A stretch of DNA of 64,000 nucleotides, from positions 620,001-684,000 of the forward strand of contig CAWGFM010000004.1 in assembly GCA_963821935.1 (NCBI GenBank), given 5' to 3'. A program made the translations under genes and the position numbers. The notes beneath the pieces are model-generated. The model did not search any database, was not told the origin of the DNA, and was given only the letters and a program-made list of their open reading frames with translations. Positions 17,308-24,901 of this stretch are shown here, piece by piece (the stretch's first letter is position 1; every line of letters starts with the position of its first letter). The stretch comes from JAOUEA01 sp963821935 (GTDB lineage: Bacteria; Actinomycetota; UBA4738; HRBIN12).

Positions 17308-17565
17308 TCAGGTGCTCGGGGTCAGGACGAGCATGTCGTGCTCACCGGCGTCGACGGTGCCGGACAACGTCACGTCGACGAGCACGCGTGGACCATCCGG
17401 GATCTGCTCCTCCAGGTCACCGGGAACGGCGTCCTCGACCAGCTCCGCGCGAACACCGCGAGCCGGATCGGGGACCAACCGCACCCTGGCGTCCGGGTTG
17501 AACCGGCGGGCCGCCGCATCGCTCCGGGTGAGCGCCTGCACGGCGTGATCGGTGAAGCGCAGCAT
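17308..17565 (-). CDS. Small HesB/IscA-fold-like protein without cysteines
   Basis: 85 residues. The opening 'MLRFTDHAVQALTR', the middle 'VRLVPDP' and the end 'GPRVLVDVTLSGTVDAGEHD' follow the pattern of the actinobacterial 'iron-sulfur cluster biosynthesis' (HesB-like) small proteins. The cysteines that bind iron or clusters in IscA are absent, so a cluster-carrier role is unlikely. A TAGCAT hexamer lies 6 nt before the ATG. It is 51 bp upstream of cphB on the same strand, but cphB appears to have its own promoter. Function unknown. Confidence 0.55.
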   Translation of the reverse strand: MLRFTDHAVQALTRSDAAARRFNPDARVRLVPDPARGVRAELVEDAVPGDLEEQIPDGPRVLVDVTLSGTVDAGEHDMLVLTPST

Positions 17566-17571
17566 CCACCG

Positions 17572-17577
17572 ATGCTA
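17572..17577 (-). promoter_or_regulatory. -10 hexamer of the HesB-like gene, leaderless spacing
   Basis: TAGCAT on the minus strand ends 6 nt before the ATG at 17565, within the short gap after the small membrane-protein gene. Confidence 0.3.
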
Positions 17578-17592
17578 GCCGCAGAGGCCCGC

Positions 17593-17727
17593 TCAGATCT
17601 GGAACGGGTCGCGGCTTCCGTGCTCGCGCTGGTCGAAGCAGCCGCGGGAGTCGGTCCCCCAGAGCCAGGCAGCCGCACCGAGACCCGCCAGTGCGATCAG
17701 GACCACGATCATGCCTATCAGGTTCAT
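17593..17727 (-). CDS. 44-residue single-pass membrane small protein
   Basis: ATG 17727 to TGA 17593. The ATG is preceded by AGGAGG at good spacing and overlaps the stop of the 61-residue gene upstream as ATGA. Residues 2-22 ('NLIGMIVVLIALAGLGAAAWL') form one transmembrane helix; the tail 'WGTDSRGCFDQREHGSRDP' is polar and has one cysteine. No recognisable family. The strong ribosome site, coupling and shared promoter argue that it is real. The role could be a membrane anchor or regulator of an unseen partner; nothing in the sequence decides this. Confidence 0.6.
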   Translation of the reverse strand: MNLIGMIVVLIALAGLGAAAWLWGTDSRGCFDQREHGSRDPFQI

Positions 17728-17909
17728 GTCACCCTCCTCACGAGGCTGGGTGTTGTGGGCGAGGTGCGCGTCAGGCGTGCGCCCGCCGCGATGAGGACCC
17801 GGCCGACGGTCGTGCTGACACGGCCCGGCCGCTCGCGACGCGGCATCGCCTGCGCTCGCAGATCGCAGATCTTGCTGTTCGCCAAGTCCAACCCGTACGG
17901 CGTCAACAT
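17724..17909 (-). CDS. 61-residue basic small protein
   Basis: ATG 17909 with GAGGAGGTGGCG just upstream, a strong ribosome site. The product begins 'MLTPYGLDLANSKICDLRAQ', has an amphipathic helix, and ends with an Arg-rich, Val/Ala-containing helix ('TVGRVLIAAGARLTR'). Small actinobacterial proteins with a helix-plus-basic-helix layout are common but I cannot assign a named family. It is driven by the best sigma70-like promoter I see in the window (17970-17999) and is coupled by ATGA to the 44-residue membrane protein. Function unknown. Confidence 0.6.
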   Translation of the reverse strand: MLTPYGLDLANSKICDLRAQAMPRRERPGRVSTTVGRVLIAAGARLTRTSPTTPSLVRRVT

Positions 17910-17969
17910 CGCGCCACCTCCTCGGGTCGCTTCCAGAGCCGTCTCCGGAATGCGTAACCGTCGATTAGA

Positions 17970-17999
17970 GTTATACCGGTTTCACCCGTAACCAGTCAA
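17970..17999 (-). promoter_or_regulatory. Sigma70-like promoter of the small-protein pair
   Basis: On the minus strand TTGACT (17999-17994), an 18-nt spacer and TATAAC (17975-17970). The predicted start near 17962 leaves a leader of about 50 nt carrying the GAGGAGG ribosome site of the 61-residue gene. Confidence 0.55.
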
Positions 18000-18091
18000 C
18001 TAGATTTCGGAAGTTTCAGGAGGTATCATGTCCGGCATGATCGGATACTTCGAAGGACGACGACCTCCGATCGGCGGGCGGCGAGCCCGCC

Positions 18092-18670
18092 GTGGTCCAC
18101 GAGGACATCGTGAACGCGCCCGCCCCGGATGGACTGGAGGTCGTGCGCAGCTTCCTGTCGCTGCACGACCACCGAGAGGGCAGTGACGAGAGTCTGCCGC
18201 CCGAGCCCGCCAGCCTGGAGTCATGGCTGCGCTGCCGCGACCTGATCGAGCCGTCCGCCTCCGTGGATCCTGCCGACCTGGCGTGGGCCCTGGCCGTCCG
18301 CGATGCACTGCGCGCCAAGGTGGCCGAGAACAGGGGTGCGGAACGCGACCATGGGGCCGTCGAGGTCTTGAACGCGGCCGCCAGAGACACCGGCCTCCAG
18401 ATGTGCTTCGGATGCGAGGAGAACCGGTTGCATACCGAGGTCGACGGGATCCGCGGAGCGATCGGCACCATCTTGGGCACGGCGTTCTTGGCCGATCTGG
18501 ACGGCTCGTTCCACCGCCTCCGCGAATGTTCGGACCCCACGTGCTCCACCGTGTTCTACGACCGTTCGAAGAACCACACGGCCAAGTGGTGCTCGATGGC
18601 CTCGTGCGGCAACCGGAACAAGGTTCGGAAGTTCCGCGAGCGCGAGCGGGCCGGAGACGCCCCGCGTTGA
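18092..18670 (+). CDS. CGNR zinc-finger (ABATE) protein, putative transcriptional regulator
   Basis: 192 residues from GTG 18092. Residues 9-115 match the ABATE domain pattern ('APDGLEVVRSFLSLHDHREG', 'DLAWALAVRDALRAKV'). Residues 145-185 hold the CGNR zinc finger: 'CSDPTCSTVFYDRSKNHTAK' followed by 'WCSMASCGNRNKVRKFR'. The family is described as stress-responsive DNA-binding regulators in actinobacteria. The start is unclear: GTG 18092 has no ribosome site, whereas an ATG at 18028 with AGGAGGT upstream opens a different frame that ends at 18186. A single-base indel could join them. The DNA glycosylase gene overlaps its stop. Confidence 0.8.
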   Translation: MVHEDIVNAPAPDGLEVVRSFLSLHDHREGSDESLPPEPASLESWLRCRDLIEPSASVDPADLAWALAVRDALRAKVAENRGAERDHGAVEVLNAAARDTGLQMCFGCEENRLHTEVDGIRGAIGTILGTAFLADLDGSFHRLRECSDPTCSTVFYDRSKNHTAKWCSMASCGNRNKVRKFRERERAGDAPR

Positions 18671-19587
18671 CCACGATCGCGCTTCCGCTGGTGGGTCCAG
18701 CCGGTGAGCCCGTCGACCTGGCCCGCACGATCGACTCGCACGGCTTCTCAGACCTGGAACCGATGCGACTCGACGCAGCGAACACGACGCTCGAGCTCAC
18801 CGTGCCCGTCACCCACGCGCGGCCACGGCGGATCCGGATCATGCCCGGTCGCTCGCGTTCGGCACAGCTGGAGATCTTGGGGCCCAAGGTCGGCGAGCGC
18901 GCTCGACTCGACGCCGTGGCCGGCGCTCGACACGTGTTGCGGCTCGATCACGATCTGTCGGGGTTCTACGAGGCGACGGCCGGGGACCCGGACCTGGCCT
19001 GGGTCGGCGTCGGGGCGGGCCGCATGTTGCGCAGCCCCTCGACGTTCGAGGACGTCATCAAGACGGTCTGCACCACGAACTGCGCCTGGAGCGCGACGCG
19101 TCGCATGGTGAGCGCGCTGGTGACCAGGTTGGGCGCGCCCGCGCTCGGCGGCGACGGCCCATCGACGAACGCGTTCCCGACCGCGGCGGCCATGGCGGGC
19201 GCACCCGAACGCTTCTACCGAGAGGACGTTCGCGCCGGCTACCGGGGGGCGTACCTGATCGAGCTCTCGCGGCGCGTGGCCGACGGCGAGGTCGACCTGG
19301 AAGCCTGGGCCGCCGCCACGACGCAGGATCTGCCCGACGACGAACTCGAGCGGAGGCTGTTGGAGCTTCCCGGCGTGGGACCGTACGCCGCCGCGCACAT
19401 CATGATGACCATGGGCAGGAACTCGCGGCTCATCCTGGACTCGTGGACACGGCCGACCTACGCGCGCCTGATGGGTCGGACCCGTCCGGTGGCCGATGCG
19501 ACCATCGCACGCAGGTTCCGGCGGTACGGCGACCACGCCGGGTTGGCGTTCTGGTTGTTCCTGACACGCGACTGGGTCGAAAGCTAG
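18667..19587 (+). CDS. HhH-GPD DNA glycosylase (AlkA/OGG1-like)
   Basis: 306 residues from TTG 18667, which overlaps the stop of the CGNR gene. The first 100 residues form the N-terminal lobe; 'VIKTVCTTNCAWSATRRMVS' begins the helical core; 'LLELPGVGPYAAAHIMM' is the helix-hairpin-helix; 'RLILDSWTRP' supplies the conserved catalytic Asp. The lysine used by bifunctional OGG1/EndoIII enzymes is replaced by Tyr after PGVGP, so a monofunctional base-excision glycosylase of AlkA type is likely. It acts on damaged bases in DNA. Pairing with a stress-type CGNR regulator suggests a damage-response unit, which is inference. Confidence 0.8.
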   Translation: MTTIALPLVGPAGEPVDLARTIDSHGFSDLEPMRLDAANTTLELTVPVTHARPRRIRIMPGRSRSAQLEILGPKVGERARLDAVAGARHVLRLDHDLSGFYEATAGDPDLAWVGVGAGRMLRSPSTFEDVIKTVCTTNCAWSATRRMVSALVTRLGAPALGGDGPSTNAFPTAAAMAGAPERFYREDVRAGYRGAYLIELSRRVADGEVDLEAWAAATTQDLPDDELERRLLELPGVGPYAAAHIMMTMGRNSRLILDSWTRPTYARLMGRTRPVADATIARRFRRYGDHAGLAFWLFLTRDWVES

Positions 19588-19698
19588 CGCCCGCCGCACC
19601 CCGGCCGTACCGGACGCTTGTTCCCCCTCGGAGCGCGGGGGATACTTCCCCGGGCCGCGGAGCCCCGCGTTCCTCCACGACACCGCGAACGAACTCCC

Positions 19699-20946
19699 AT
19701 GGCCGAACCTCGCGCCGCCCGGTTGGTTCCACGACGCGCTCGGCGCGTCTATCACACGCTGCGCGCTGAACAGCGCACATTGCGCCAAGGCGTTGCCGCG
19801 CTGGCGCTCAGCACGGCCGCGGGCTTCGTCGCCGGGCTGATCCTCGGCTCGATCACGGGCACGCTGGAGCTGTTGCCAGGACTCCTCGTGTTGATCCCGG
19901 CCTCGGTCGGCATGCGGGGCATGATCTTCGGCGCCATGGGGGCGCGCCTGGGCACCGGGATCGCCGCGGGCGTGTTCGTCCCCACCCTTCGCCGCGGCGG
20001 CCTGCTGGCCCAGAACGTCGAGGTCGCCATCATCTCGGCGATCTTGTCCTCCTTCTACCTGGCGGCCATGGCGAAGCTCGTGGCCTCGGCCTTCGGCGAA
20101 GACACGGTGTCGCTGTGGGATCTCGTCACGATCTCGGTGGTGGGCGGCGTCATCGCATCGGCGGTGATCCTGGTCGTCACGATCGTGCTGGCCGTCAAGT
20201 CCTTCCGCCGCGGATGGGACCTCGACGCGGTCTCGACCCCCATGGTGACCGCGATCGGCGACATGATCACGCTACCTGCGCTGTTCCTCGCCACATTCAT
20301 CGCTAGGAACGAGTCCCTCAACGCGATCGTGGCCACGCTCTGCACGGCCGCGGCGGTGGGTGCTCTCGGCTGGGCGGTGCTGCGGAGCTCGTCCGAGGTC
20401 CGGCGCACGCTCCTGGAGATGGCGGGCGTGAGCGCGCTGGCACCGTTGCTCGACATCTTCGCCGGGGCGCTGCTCGAGGCGCACCGCACGGAGCTCGAAG
20501 CGATCCCGGGCATCTTGATCTTGATCCCACCGTTCGTCTCGCAGGCGGGGGCGATCGGCGGCATCCTGTCCTCTCGACTGTCCTCGAAACTGCAGCTCGG
20601 CGTGATCACCCCGCGTGGGCAGCCCGAACGCCCCGCCCTGGTCGACGCTACGGTCGTCGTCGCGCTGGGGCTGTTCGTGTTCACCGCGATCGGCGCCATC
20701 GCGAGCCTGCTCGCAGCGCTCACCGGCGTTGCCAGGCCGCCGGCCGGGCTCATGCTGGGTGGGACGATGCTGGCCGGCGTGCTCGTCCTGCCCGTGACGC
20801 TCGTCGTGGGCTACTACGTGGCGGTGTTGACCACGCGGTTCGGCCTCGATCCCGACAATCACGGCGTGCCCACGATCACGGCGACCATGGACCTCACGGG
20901 TGTCGCCGCCGTCCTGTTCGTCATGTCAGTATTGGGGGTCACCTGA
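19699..20946 (+). CDS. MgtE/SLC41-type divalent cation transporter with two transport repeats
   Basis: 415 residues from ATG 19699; the frame is open to 19618. Two halves each look like an MgtE membrane domain: 'LPGLLVLIPASVGMRGMIFG' with 'DAVSTPMVTAIGDMITLPAL', and 'IPGILILIPPFVSQAGAIGG' with 'DPDNHGVPTITATMDLTGVA'. The Asp/Pro/Thr/Asp pattern lines the ion path in MgtE. The soluble N and CBS domains of bacterial MgtE are missing, so the layout resembles eukaryotic SLC41 and archaeal two-repeat forms. Likely Mg2+ or another divalent cation. TGATG joins it to the PhoU-TrkA_C gene, the probable cytoplasmic regulator. Confidence 0.82.
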   Translation: MAEPRAARLVPRRARRVYHTLRAEQRTLRQGVAALALSTAAGFVAGLILGSITGTLELLPGLLVLIPASVGMRGMIFGAMGARLGTGIAAGVFVPTLRRGGLLAQNVEVAIISAILSSFYLAAMAKLVASAFGEDTVSLWDLVTISVVGGVIASAVILVVTIVLAVKSFRRGWDLDAVSTPMVTAIGDMITLPALFLATFIARNESLNAIVATLCTAAAVGALGWAVLRSSSEVRRTLLEMAGVSALAPLLDIFAGALLEAHRTELEAIPGILILIPPFVSQAGAIGGILSSRLSSKLQLGVITPRGQPERPALVDATVVVALGLFVFTAIGAIASLLAALTGVARPPAGLMLGGTMLAGVLVLPVTLVVGYYVAVLTTRFGLDPDNHGVPTITATMDLTGVAAVLFVMSVLGVT

Positions 20947-22133
20947 TGAATGAACCGAAGAACGTCAAGGAACTGCTCGTCGAGCTGAAGGATGCCTCGG
21001 AGCTCATGGTCGACCTCGCCTACGCGGCGGTCTTCTTCAACGAGGACAAGCTCGCGAGGGAAGTGGCTCGGCTCGAATCCCGAATGACCGACGACCTTCG
21101 GCAGCTGCGGACCGCGGCCATGCTGGCGGCCCGCAGTCCCGAGGACGCGGAGGGCATGGCCGGCGTGCTGTGGATCGCGGATGCGATCGAACAGGTCGGC
21201 GACGCTGCCTCCGACATCGCGCGTGTCGTGGCGGCTCGGCTCGGCATCCCCGACGCGTTGAAACCCGACCTCCGCCATGCCGACGAGATGACCGCGCGCG
21301 TCAAGGTCCGTGAGGGCGGTGAGGTCGTCGGGCGCGATCTGCGCGAGCTCACCCTGCCCACCGAGACCGGCATGTGGATCATGGCGATCCGCTCGGGCAT
21401 CGATTGGCGTTACGACCCCGGACCGGACGACGTGATCTCCGCGGGCGACGTGCTCATGGTGCGCGGCCCCGACGAGGGCGTGAACGAGCTGCGGAAGCTC
21501 GCCGGCGCACCGCCACTGCCGCTGCCGCCGGAGGGAGACGAGCCGGTCCTGTCCGAGTTGGACCGGGCGGTGGACATCCTGGTGGAGATGAAGGACCTGG
21601 CTGAGGCGGCCGTCGGCATGGCGTACTCCGCCCTGCTGTTCAACAACCGATCGTTGGCCGCAGAGGTGGGGGCACTCGAAGGGCGCAGCGACCAACTCCG
21701 CGACGAGCTGGAATCCTGGGTGTTGCGGGCCGCGCCCGAAGCACGAGACCCCGACGAGCTTCGGGGCCTGATCAGGCTCGCGGGAGCCAGCGAAGCCATG
21801 TGTGACGCCGCGCGGGACATGACCTGGTACGTCGAGCACGGCGAGCCGCTGCATCCGGTCGTGCAGATGGCGCTCGAGGAGACGGAGGAGACCAGCGCCG
21901 AGACGACCGTGCTCCCCGGCTCGCCCGCCGCGGGACGTTCCCTGAAGGAGCTGCGCCTGGAGACCGAGACCGGCATGTTCGTGCTGGCCATCCAGCGCGG
22001 AGCGCGGTGGATCTACCGGCCCCGCCCCGGGTTCGTGCTGCGCGAAGGAGACCGGCTGATCTCGGTCGGCCCCGAGGAGGGTGAGGAGGAACTCTGGGCC
22101 CTCACCGGGGTGCCGGCGACGGTCGAGGTGTGA
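20946..22133 (+). CDS. Duplicated PhoU-TrkA_C (RCK_C) protein, probable regulator of the adjacent transporter
   Basis: 395 residues with the order PhoU-like (5-108), TrkA_C (115-186), PhoU-like (203-300), TrkA_C (about 325-393). The two TrkA_C copies align clearly: 'LRELTLPTETGMWIMAIRSG' against 'LKELRLETETGMFVLAIQRG', each ending in a 'GD.L...GP.EG..EL' strand. TrkA_C domains bind small ligands, in some proteins nucleotides such as c-di-AMP, and gate potassium or divalent-ion transport. One-base overlap with the MgtE-type gene argues that it regulates that transporter. The duplication would give a pseudo-dimer from one chain. Ligand not known. Confidence 0.8.
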   Translation: MNEPKNVKELLVELKDASELMVDLAYAAVFFNEDKLAREVARLESRMTDDLRQLRTAAMLAARSPEDAEGMAGVLWIADAIEQVGDAASDIARVVAARLGIPDALKPDLRHADEMTARVKVREGGEVVGRDLRELTLPTETGMWIMAIRSGIDWRYDPGPDDVISAGDVLMVRGPDEGVNELRKLAGAPPLPLPPEGDEPVLSELDRAVDILVEMKDLAEAAVGMAYSALLFNNRSLAAEVGALEGRSDQLRDELESWVLRAAPEARDPDELRGLIRLAGASEAMCDAARDMTWYVEHGEPLHPVVQMALEETEETSAETTVLPGSPAAGRSLKELRLETETGMFVLAIQRGARWIYRPRPGFVLREGDRLISVGPEEGEEELWALTGVPATVEV

Positions 22134-22139
22134 ACGTTC

Positions 22140-22168
22140 TTGTGCCCGTCCCTGGCGTGACCTAGCCT
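22140..22168 (+). promoter_or_regulatory. Promoter of the RAM-domain gene, leaderless spacing
   Basis: TTGTGC (22140-22145), 17-nt spacer and TAGCCT (22163-22168), ending 7 nt before ATG 22176. This is one of the few leaderless-type starts here with a recognisable -35. Confidence 0.5.
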
Positions 22169-22175
22169 GCCGCTC

Positions 22176-22727
22176 ATGGACGCGTACGTCTATCTGCGCA
22201 TCGAGCCCGGCACGATGACCCAGGTCCTGGCCGAGCTGGCCACCACGTCACAGGTGCGACGCGCCATCGCGGTGGTCGGGTCCTGGGACGTCCTGGCGCA
22301 TGTCGAGGGGCCGGACCTGTCAACGATCGCGACCCAGGTCTTGTCGGATTTCCATCACGTGCATGGGGTGCGACGCACCTTCACCGCCCCGGTCGTGCCG
22401 CCTGACCGGGTGGGCATCGCCGGCTTCGGCGCCCCGCAGGCACCGGCGATCCTGGGTGACGCCTGCTACGTGCACATCGAGGCCGAGGCGGGAGCGGCCG
22501 GAGGGCTCGCGGAACGGCTGGGCGAGATGGCCGAGGTCGCCGGTGTGGCGGTCATCGGCGGGCCGTTCGACCTCCTGGCATGCGTCGCACAGCCATGGGA
22601 GGTGGCCAGCGGTCTGGTCTTGGAGGAGATCCATTCCCTGCCCGGCGTGGTGTCCACCGAGACGCTCGTCTCCGTCGTCTACGAAGAACCCGAGGAAGAC
22701 CGGGACCAGTTCTCAGCCTGGACCTAG
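22176..22727 (+). CDS. Stand-alone double RAM (Lrp/AsnC effector-binding) domain protein
   Basis: 183 residues and no helix-turn-helix. Two RAM-type ferredoxin-like domains: residues 1-75 ('YVYLRIEPGTMTQVLAELA', 'GSWDVLAHVEGPDLSTIATQ') and about 93-168 ('CYVHIEAEAGAAGGLAERL', 'GGPFDLLACVAQPWEVASGL'). Stand-alone RAM proteins bind amino acids or other small molecules and act without their own DNA-binding domain. It has its own promoter 42 bp after the PhoU-TrkA_C gene and may sense a ligand for that transport unit. Its stop codon overlaps the first copy of a 33-bp repeat that marks the edge of a patchwork region. Confidence 0.75.
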   Translation: MDAYVYLRIEPGTMTQVLAELATTSQVRRAIAVVGSWDVLAHVEGPDLSTIATQVLSDFHHVHGVRRTFTAPVVPPDRVGIAGFGAPQAPAILGDACYVHIEAEAGAAGGLAERLGEMAEVAGVAVIGGPFDLLACVAQPWEVASGLVLEEIHSLPGVVSTETLVSVVYEEPEEDRDQFSAWT

Positions 22728-22759
22728 CGCTCAACGAGCCGAAGGCGGTAGCCCGAACT
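22727..22759. repeat. 33-bp direct repeat, copy 1
   Basis: Begins with GCGCTCAACGAGCCGAAGGC and ends at 22759. It differs from copy 2 at two positions. The first base is the last base of the RAM gene stop codon. Confidence 0.7.
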
Positions 22760-22775
22760 ACACGCGCCAGGAGCC

Positions 22776-23165
22776 GTGAGGTCAGATGTGAGGTACGCGG
22801 CTCACCGGACGAGGCGGCTATCGCTCAAGAAGTCCACTAGGGAGCGGTGGCTGCTGACTCTGTACATGCCACTCGGCTACGGGGAGAGGATCTTCGCCCC
22901 TCTGCTCTGGCTCGTGATTCTGTCCATAGTGGTCACGCTGCTGATCATTGGCAACGGTGGCCCTGGCCTGCCGGGTCACGAGCTTGACTTCGCGCATCTG
23001 TGGGTCGGCGTGCTCGGGTCACCCCTCGAGTTCTTTCGATTCACAAAGGCACCTCAGGTTGTCGGAGCTGTGGATTCCATCCCGCTTCTGGTGATGCGAG
23101 CGGTTGGCCTCTGCCTCATGATCCTGGCCTTGTTCGCTGCTCGGAAGGTTGTCCGGGCCGAGTAA
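22776..23165 (+). CDS. Small membrane protein, resembles the membrane tail of pentapeptide-repeat proteins
   Basis: 129 residues from GTG 22776. A basic N-terminus with 'GYGERIFAPLLWLVILSIVV' leads into one helix (about 40-58), and a second helix lies at about 107-123 ('LVMRAVGLCLMILALFAARK'). The 'GYGER..R...W' approach to a helix is seen at the C-terminal membrane part of some pentapeptide-repeat proteins, but no pentapeptide repeats are present. It starts 17 bp after repeat copy 1, so it may be a 5'-truncated gene that survived the event which placed the repeat. Function unknown. Confidence 0.45.
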   Translation: MRSDVRYAAHRTRRLSLKKSTRERWLLTLYMPLGYGERIFAPLLWLVILSIVVTLLIIGNGGPGLPGHELDFAHLWVGVLGSPLEFFRFTKAPQVVGAVDSIPLLVMRAVGLCLMILALFAARKVVRAE

Positions 23166-23354
23166 GTTGAGGCCACCCGCACACGACCGCGATCCGCTCG
23201 TACAGGTCGTTGCTGATGTGGAGCCTCCCGGCCTCCAGCTCTCGGTACGCCCGGCGCGAGATCCCCAGGAGCCATGCCATGTGGCCCTCGCTGACCCCAG
23301 CCGTTCACGGCTACGGGGTAGGTACTGAATGGAGTTGCCGCTTCTCGTGGACAC
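23116..23354 (-). pseudogene. HTH (XRE-like) gene copy A, broken by a frameshift
   Basis: Reading leftward, one frame gives 'QYLPRSRERLG' and a second frame continues 'VSEGHMAWLLGISRRAYREL', 'EAGRLHISNDLYERIAVVCG' and 'WPQ'. The parts join if one base is restored near 23296 ('CTGGGGTCAGCG'). The product would be a short XRE-like helix-turn-helix protein. A second copy at 23906-24087 keeps this junction intact but is broken elsewhere. The 3' end overlaps the neighbouring membrane-protein gene. The coordinates span the visible homologous part; the true start is uncertain. Confidence 0.55.
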
Positions 23355-23497
23355 TCCTCGGCTGACGGGCACAACACTTCTCAGCTCCTCGCAGGGCTGA
23401 GCAGGCCCGAGCAGCCAGGCCTTGACTTCAACCACGCTTGAAGTTCTAACGTTCAGCAAGTCCTGAGCGCATGGCTATGCCGAAGTGAGGAGGCTCC

Positions 23498-23881
23498 ATG
23501 GAAATCGAAGCACTCGACCACGTCGGACTTAACGTCGCGGACGTGGACCGTTCTATCCACTGGTACGGCGAAGTGCTGGGACTGGAACGCGTCCACCAAG
23601 ATGCCTGGGGAGACTTCCCTGCGGTGATGGAGGCGAACGGAAGCGGAGTGGCGCTCTTCCCTCGCGACGGAGCTTCGCTCGATCCTCCGGCGCGCTCGTC
23701 GGAGGACATGAGCCATGTGGGATTCCGCACGTCCCGCAGCGGGCTCGAACGAGCCACCAACGAGATCCGGGAGCGGGGGATCGAGTACCACGAGGGAGAC
23801 TACAGCGTCGCCTGGTCGATCTACTTCGACGACCCCGACGGCCATCAGATCGAGATCACCACCTACGAGCCATCCGCGTAG
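23498..23881 (+). CDS. VOC/glyoxalase-superfamily protein
   Basis: 127 residues, two beta-alpha-beta-beta-beta modules. 'LDHVGLNVADVDRSIHWYGE' at residues 6-25 is the usual VOC start with a metal-ligand His; 'MSHVGFRTS' near residue 72 carries the second His; 'IYFDDPDGHQIEITTYEP' near the end carries the Glu. The metal-binding His/Glu positions are therefore kept. The family includes dioxygenases, glyoxalases and resistance proteins; the substrate cannot be told. AGGAGG lies just before the ATG. It sits between the two broken HTH copies. Confidence 0.82.
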   Translation: MEIEALDHVGLNVADVDRSIHWYGEVLGLERVHQDAWGDFPAVMEANGSGVALFPRDGASLDPPARSSEDMSHVGFRTSRSGLERATNEIRERGIEYHEGDYSVAWSIYFDDPDGHQIEITTYEPSA

Positions 23882-23905
23882 TTGATCCATCACCCACCTG
23901 CTACC

Positions 23906-24087
23906 TCATCGAGGCCACCCGCACAGGTCGACGATCCGCTCGTTCAGGTCGTTGCTGATGTGGAGCCTGCCTGCTTCCAGCTCCCGATACTCCGGGTGCG
24001 TGATCCCAAGAGCCATGCCATGTGGCCCTCGCTGACACCCAGCTGCTCACGGTCCCGGGGGAGGTGCTGAACGAGGATGGGAAGCAT
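23906..24087 (-). pseudogene. HTH (XRE-like) gene copy B, broken by a different frameshift
   Basis: From ATG 24087 the frame reads 'MLPILVQHLPRDREQLGVSE' and 'GHMAWLLG', then loses the family sequence; another frame continues 'ITHPEYRELEAGRLHISNDL', 'NERIVDLCGWPR' and a stop at 23906. One missing base near 24007 ('TTGGGATCACG') explains it. Copy A is intact at this site and broken at the earlier one, so the two copies carry independent lesions. Intact length would be about 60 residues, short for an XRE repressor. No ribosome site precedes the ATG. Confidence 0.55.
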
Positions 24088-24247
24088 GAGTGAACGTAGG
24101 CGCGATCACTGACTCGCCCATTGACTCCGCCCATGGAGTTCGAACGATCCGGATGTTTCAGACAGTCGCTTCAAGGGGAGATATAGGGAACAAGGGACCC
24201 GCTACGAAGAGGCCGTGGAGAGCCCCCCAACGAAAGGGAGGGCGCCC

Positions 24248-24895
24248 ATGGCGCTCATCGAGCAAGACGCGACCACGTCGCGAGATGCATCCTCAACGCA
24301 GACGTTGCCCAGCACCGAACGGGAACGTCCCACCTCACCACCCAACCCTCCGCGATCCACGTGGGACAAGATCGTCAGTGGCGCTGGAGCGGTGGTCGCG
24401 ATCGCGTTGATCGTGATCGGAGCCGCCGCCGTGTACGGCGGGAACTTCGGCAGGGACAACGTGCAGGACCGTCTCCAGCCGGAGAAGGTCGTCTTCCCAC
24501 CCTTCGACGCCATGACGCCCGCCGAGCAACAAGAGCTCGGGAACTTCGCGGGCCAGACCGTCGATACCGGTCCGGAGGCTGAAGGCTTCGCCCGTTACAT
24601 CGGAGGCCACCTCGCAGAGGTGAACGAAGGCGCGACCTACTCCGAGACGAGTTCGGCAGCCCGGGAAGAGGGCTTGGATCCGAAGACGGCGGCAGACCTG
24701 CAGGAGAAGGCCGACTCCCTGTTCAAGGGTGAGACCCTGCGATCGATCCTGTTGAACGCCTACGGCTGGTGGACGATCGCAACGATCGCTCTCTACGTGG
24801 GCATCGCGCTGATCGTGGCCGGGCTGGTGCTCGGGTTCCTCTCGCTATTGGGGTTCCGACACGCGCATCGGGCAGCGGTGGTCTCAACGTCCTAA
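24248..24895 (+). CDS. Two-helix membrane protein of unknown function
   Basis: 215 residues from ATG 24248, chosen for the AAAGGGAGGG ribosome site; the frame is open to 24215. A Ser/Thr/Pro-rich N-terminus (1-40) precedes a membrane helix (about 43-65, 'AGAVVAIALIVIGAAAVYGG'). A soluble, acidic middle follows ('FAGQTVDTGPEAEGFARYIG', 'EEGLDPKTAADLQEKADSLF'), then a C-terminal helix (about 178-203). Both ends would be inside and the middle domain outside. No family recognised. A hairpin terminator follows directly. Confidence 0.65.
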   Translation: MALIEQDATTSRDASSTQTLPSTERERPTSPPNPPRSTWDKIVSGAGAVVAIALIVIGAAAVYGGNFGRDNVQDRLQPEKVVFPPFDAMTPAEQQELGNFAGQTVDTGPEAEGFARYIGGHLAEVNEGATYSETSSAAREEGLDPKTAADLQEKADSLFKGETLRSILLNAYGWWTIATIALYVGIALIVAGLVLGFLSLLGFRHAHRAAVVSTS

Positions 24896-24901
24896 CGCAC
24901 G

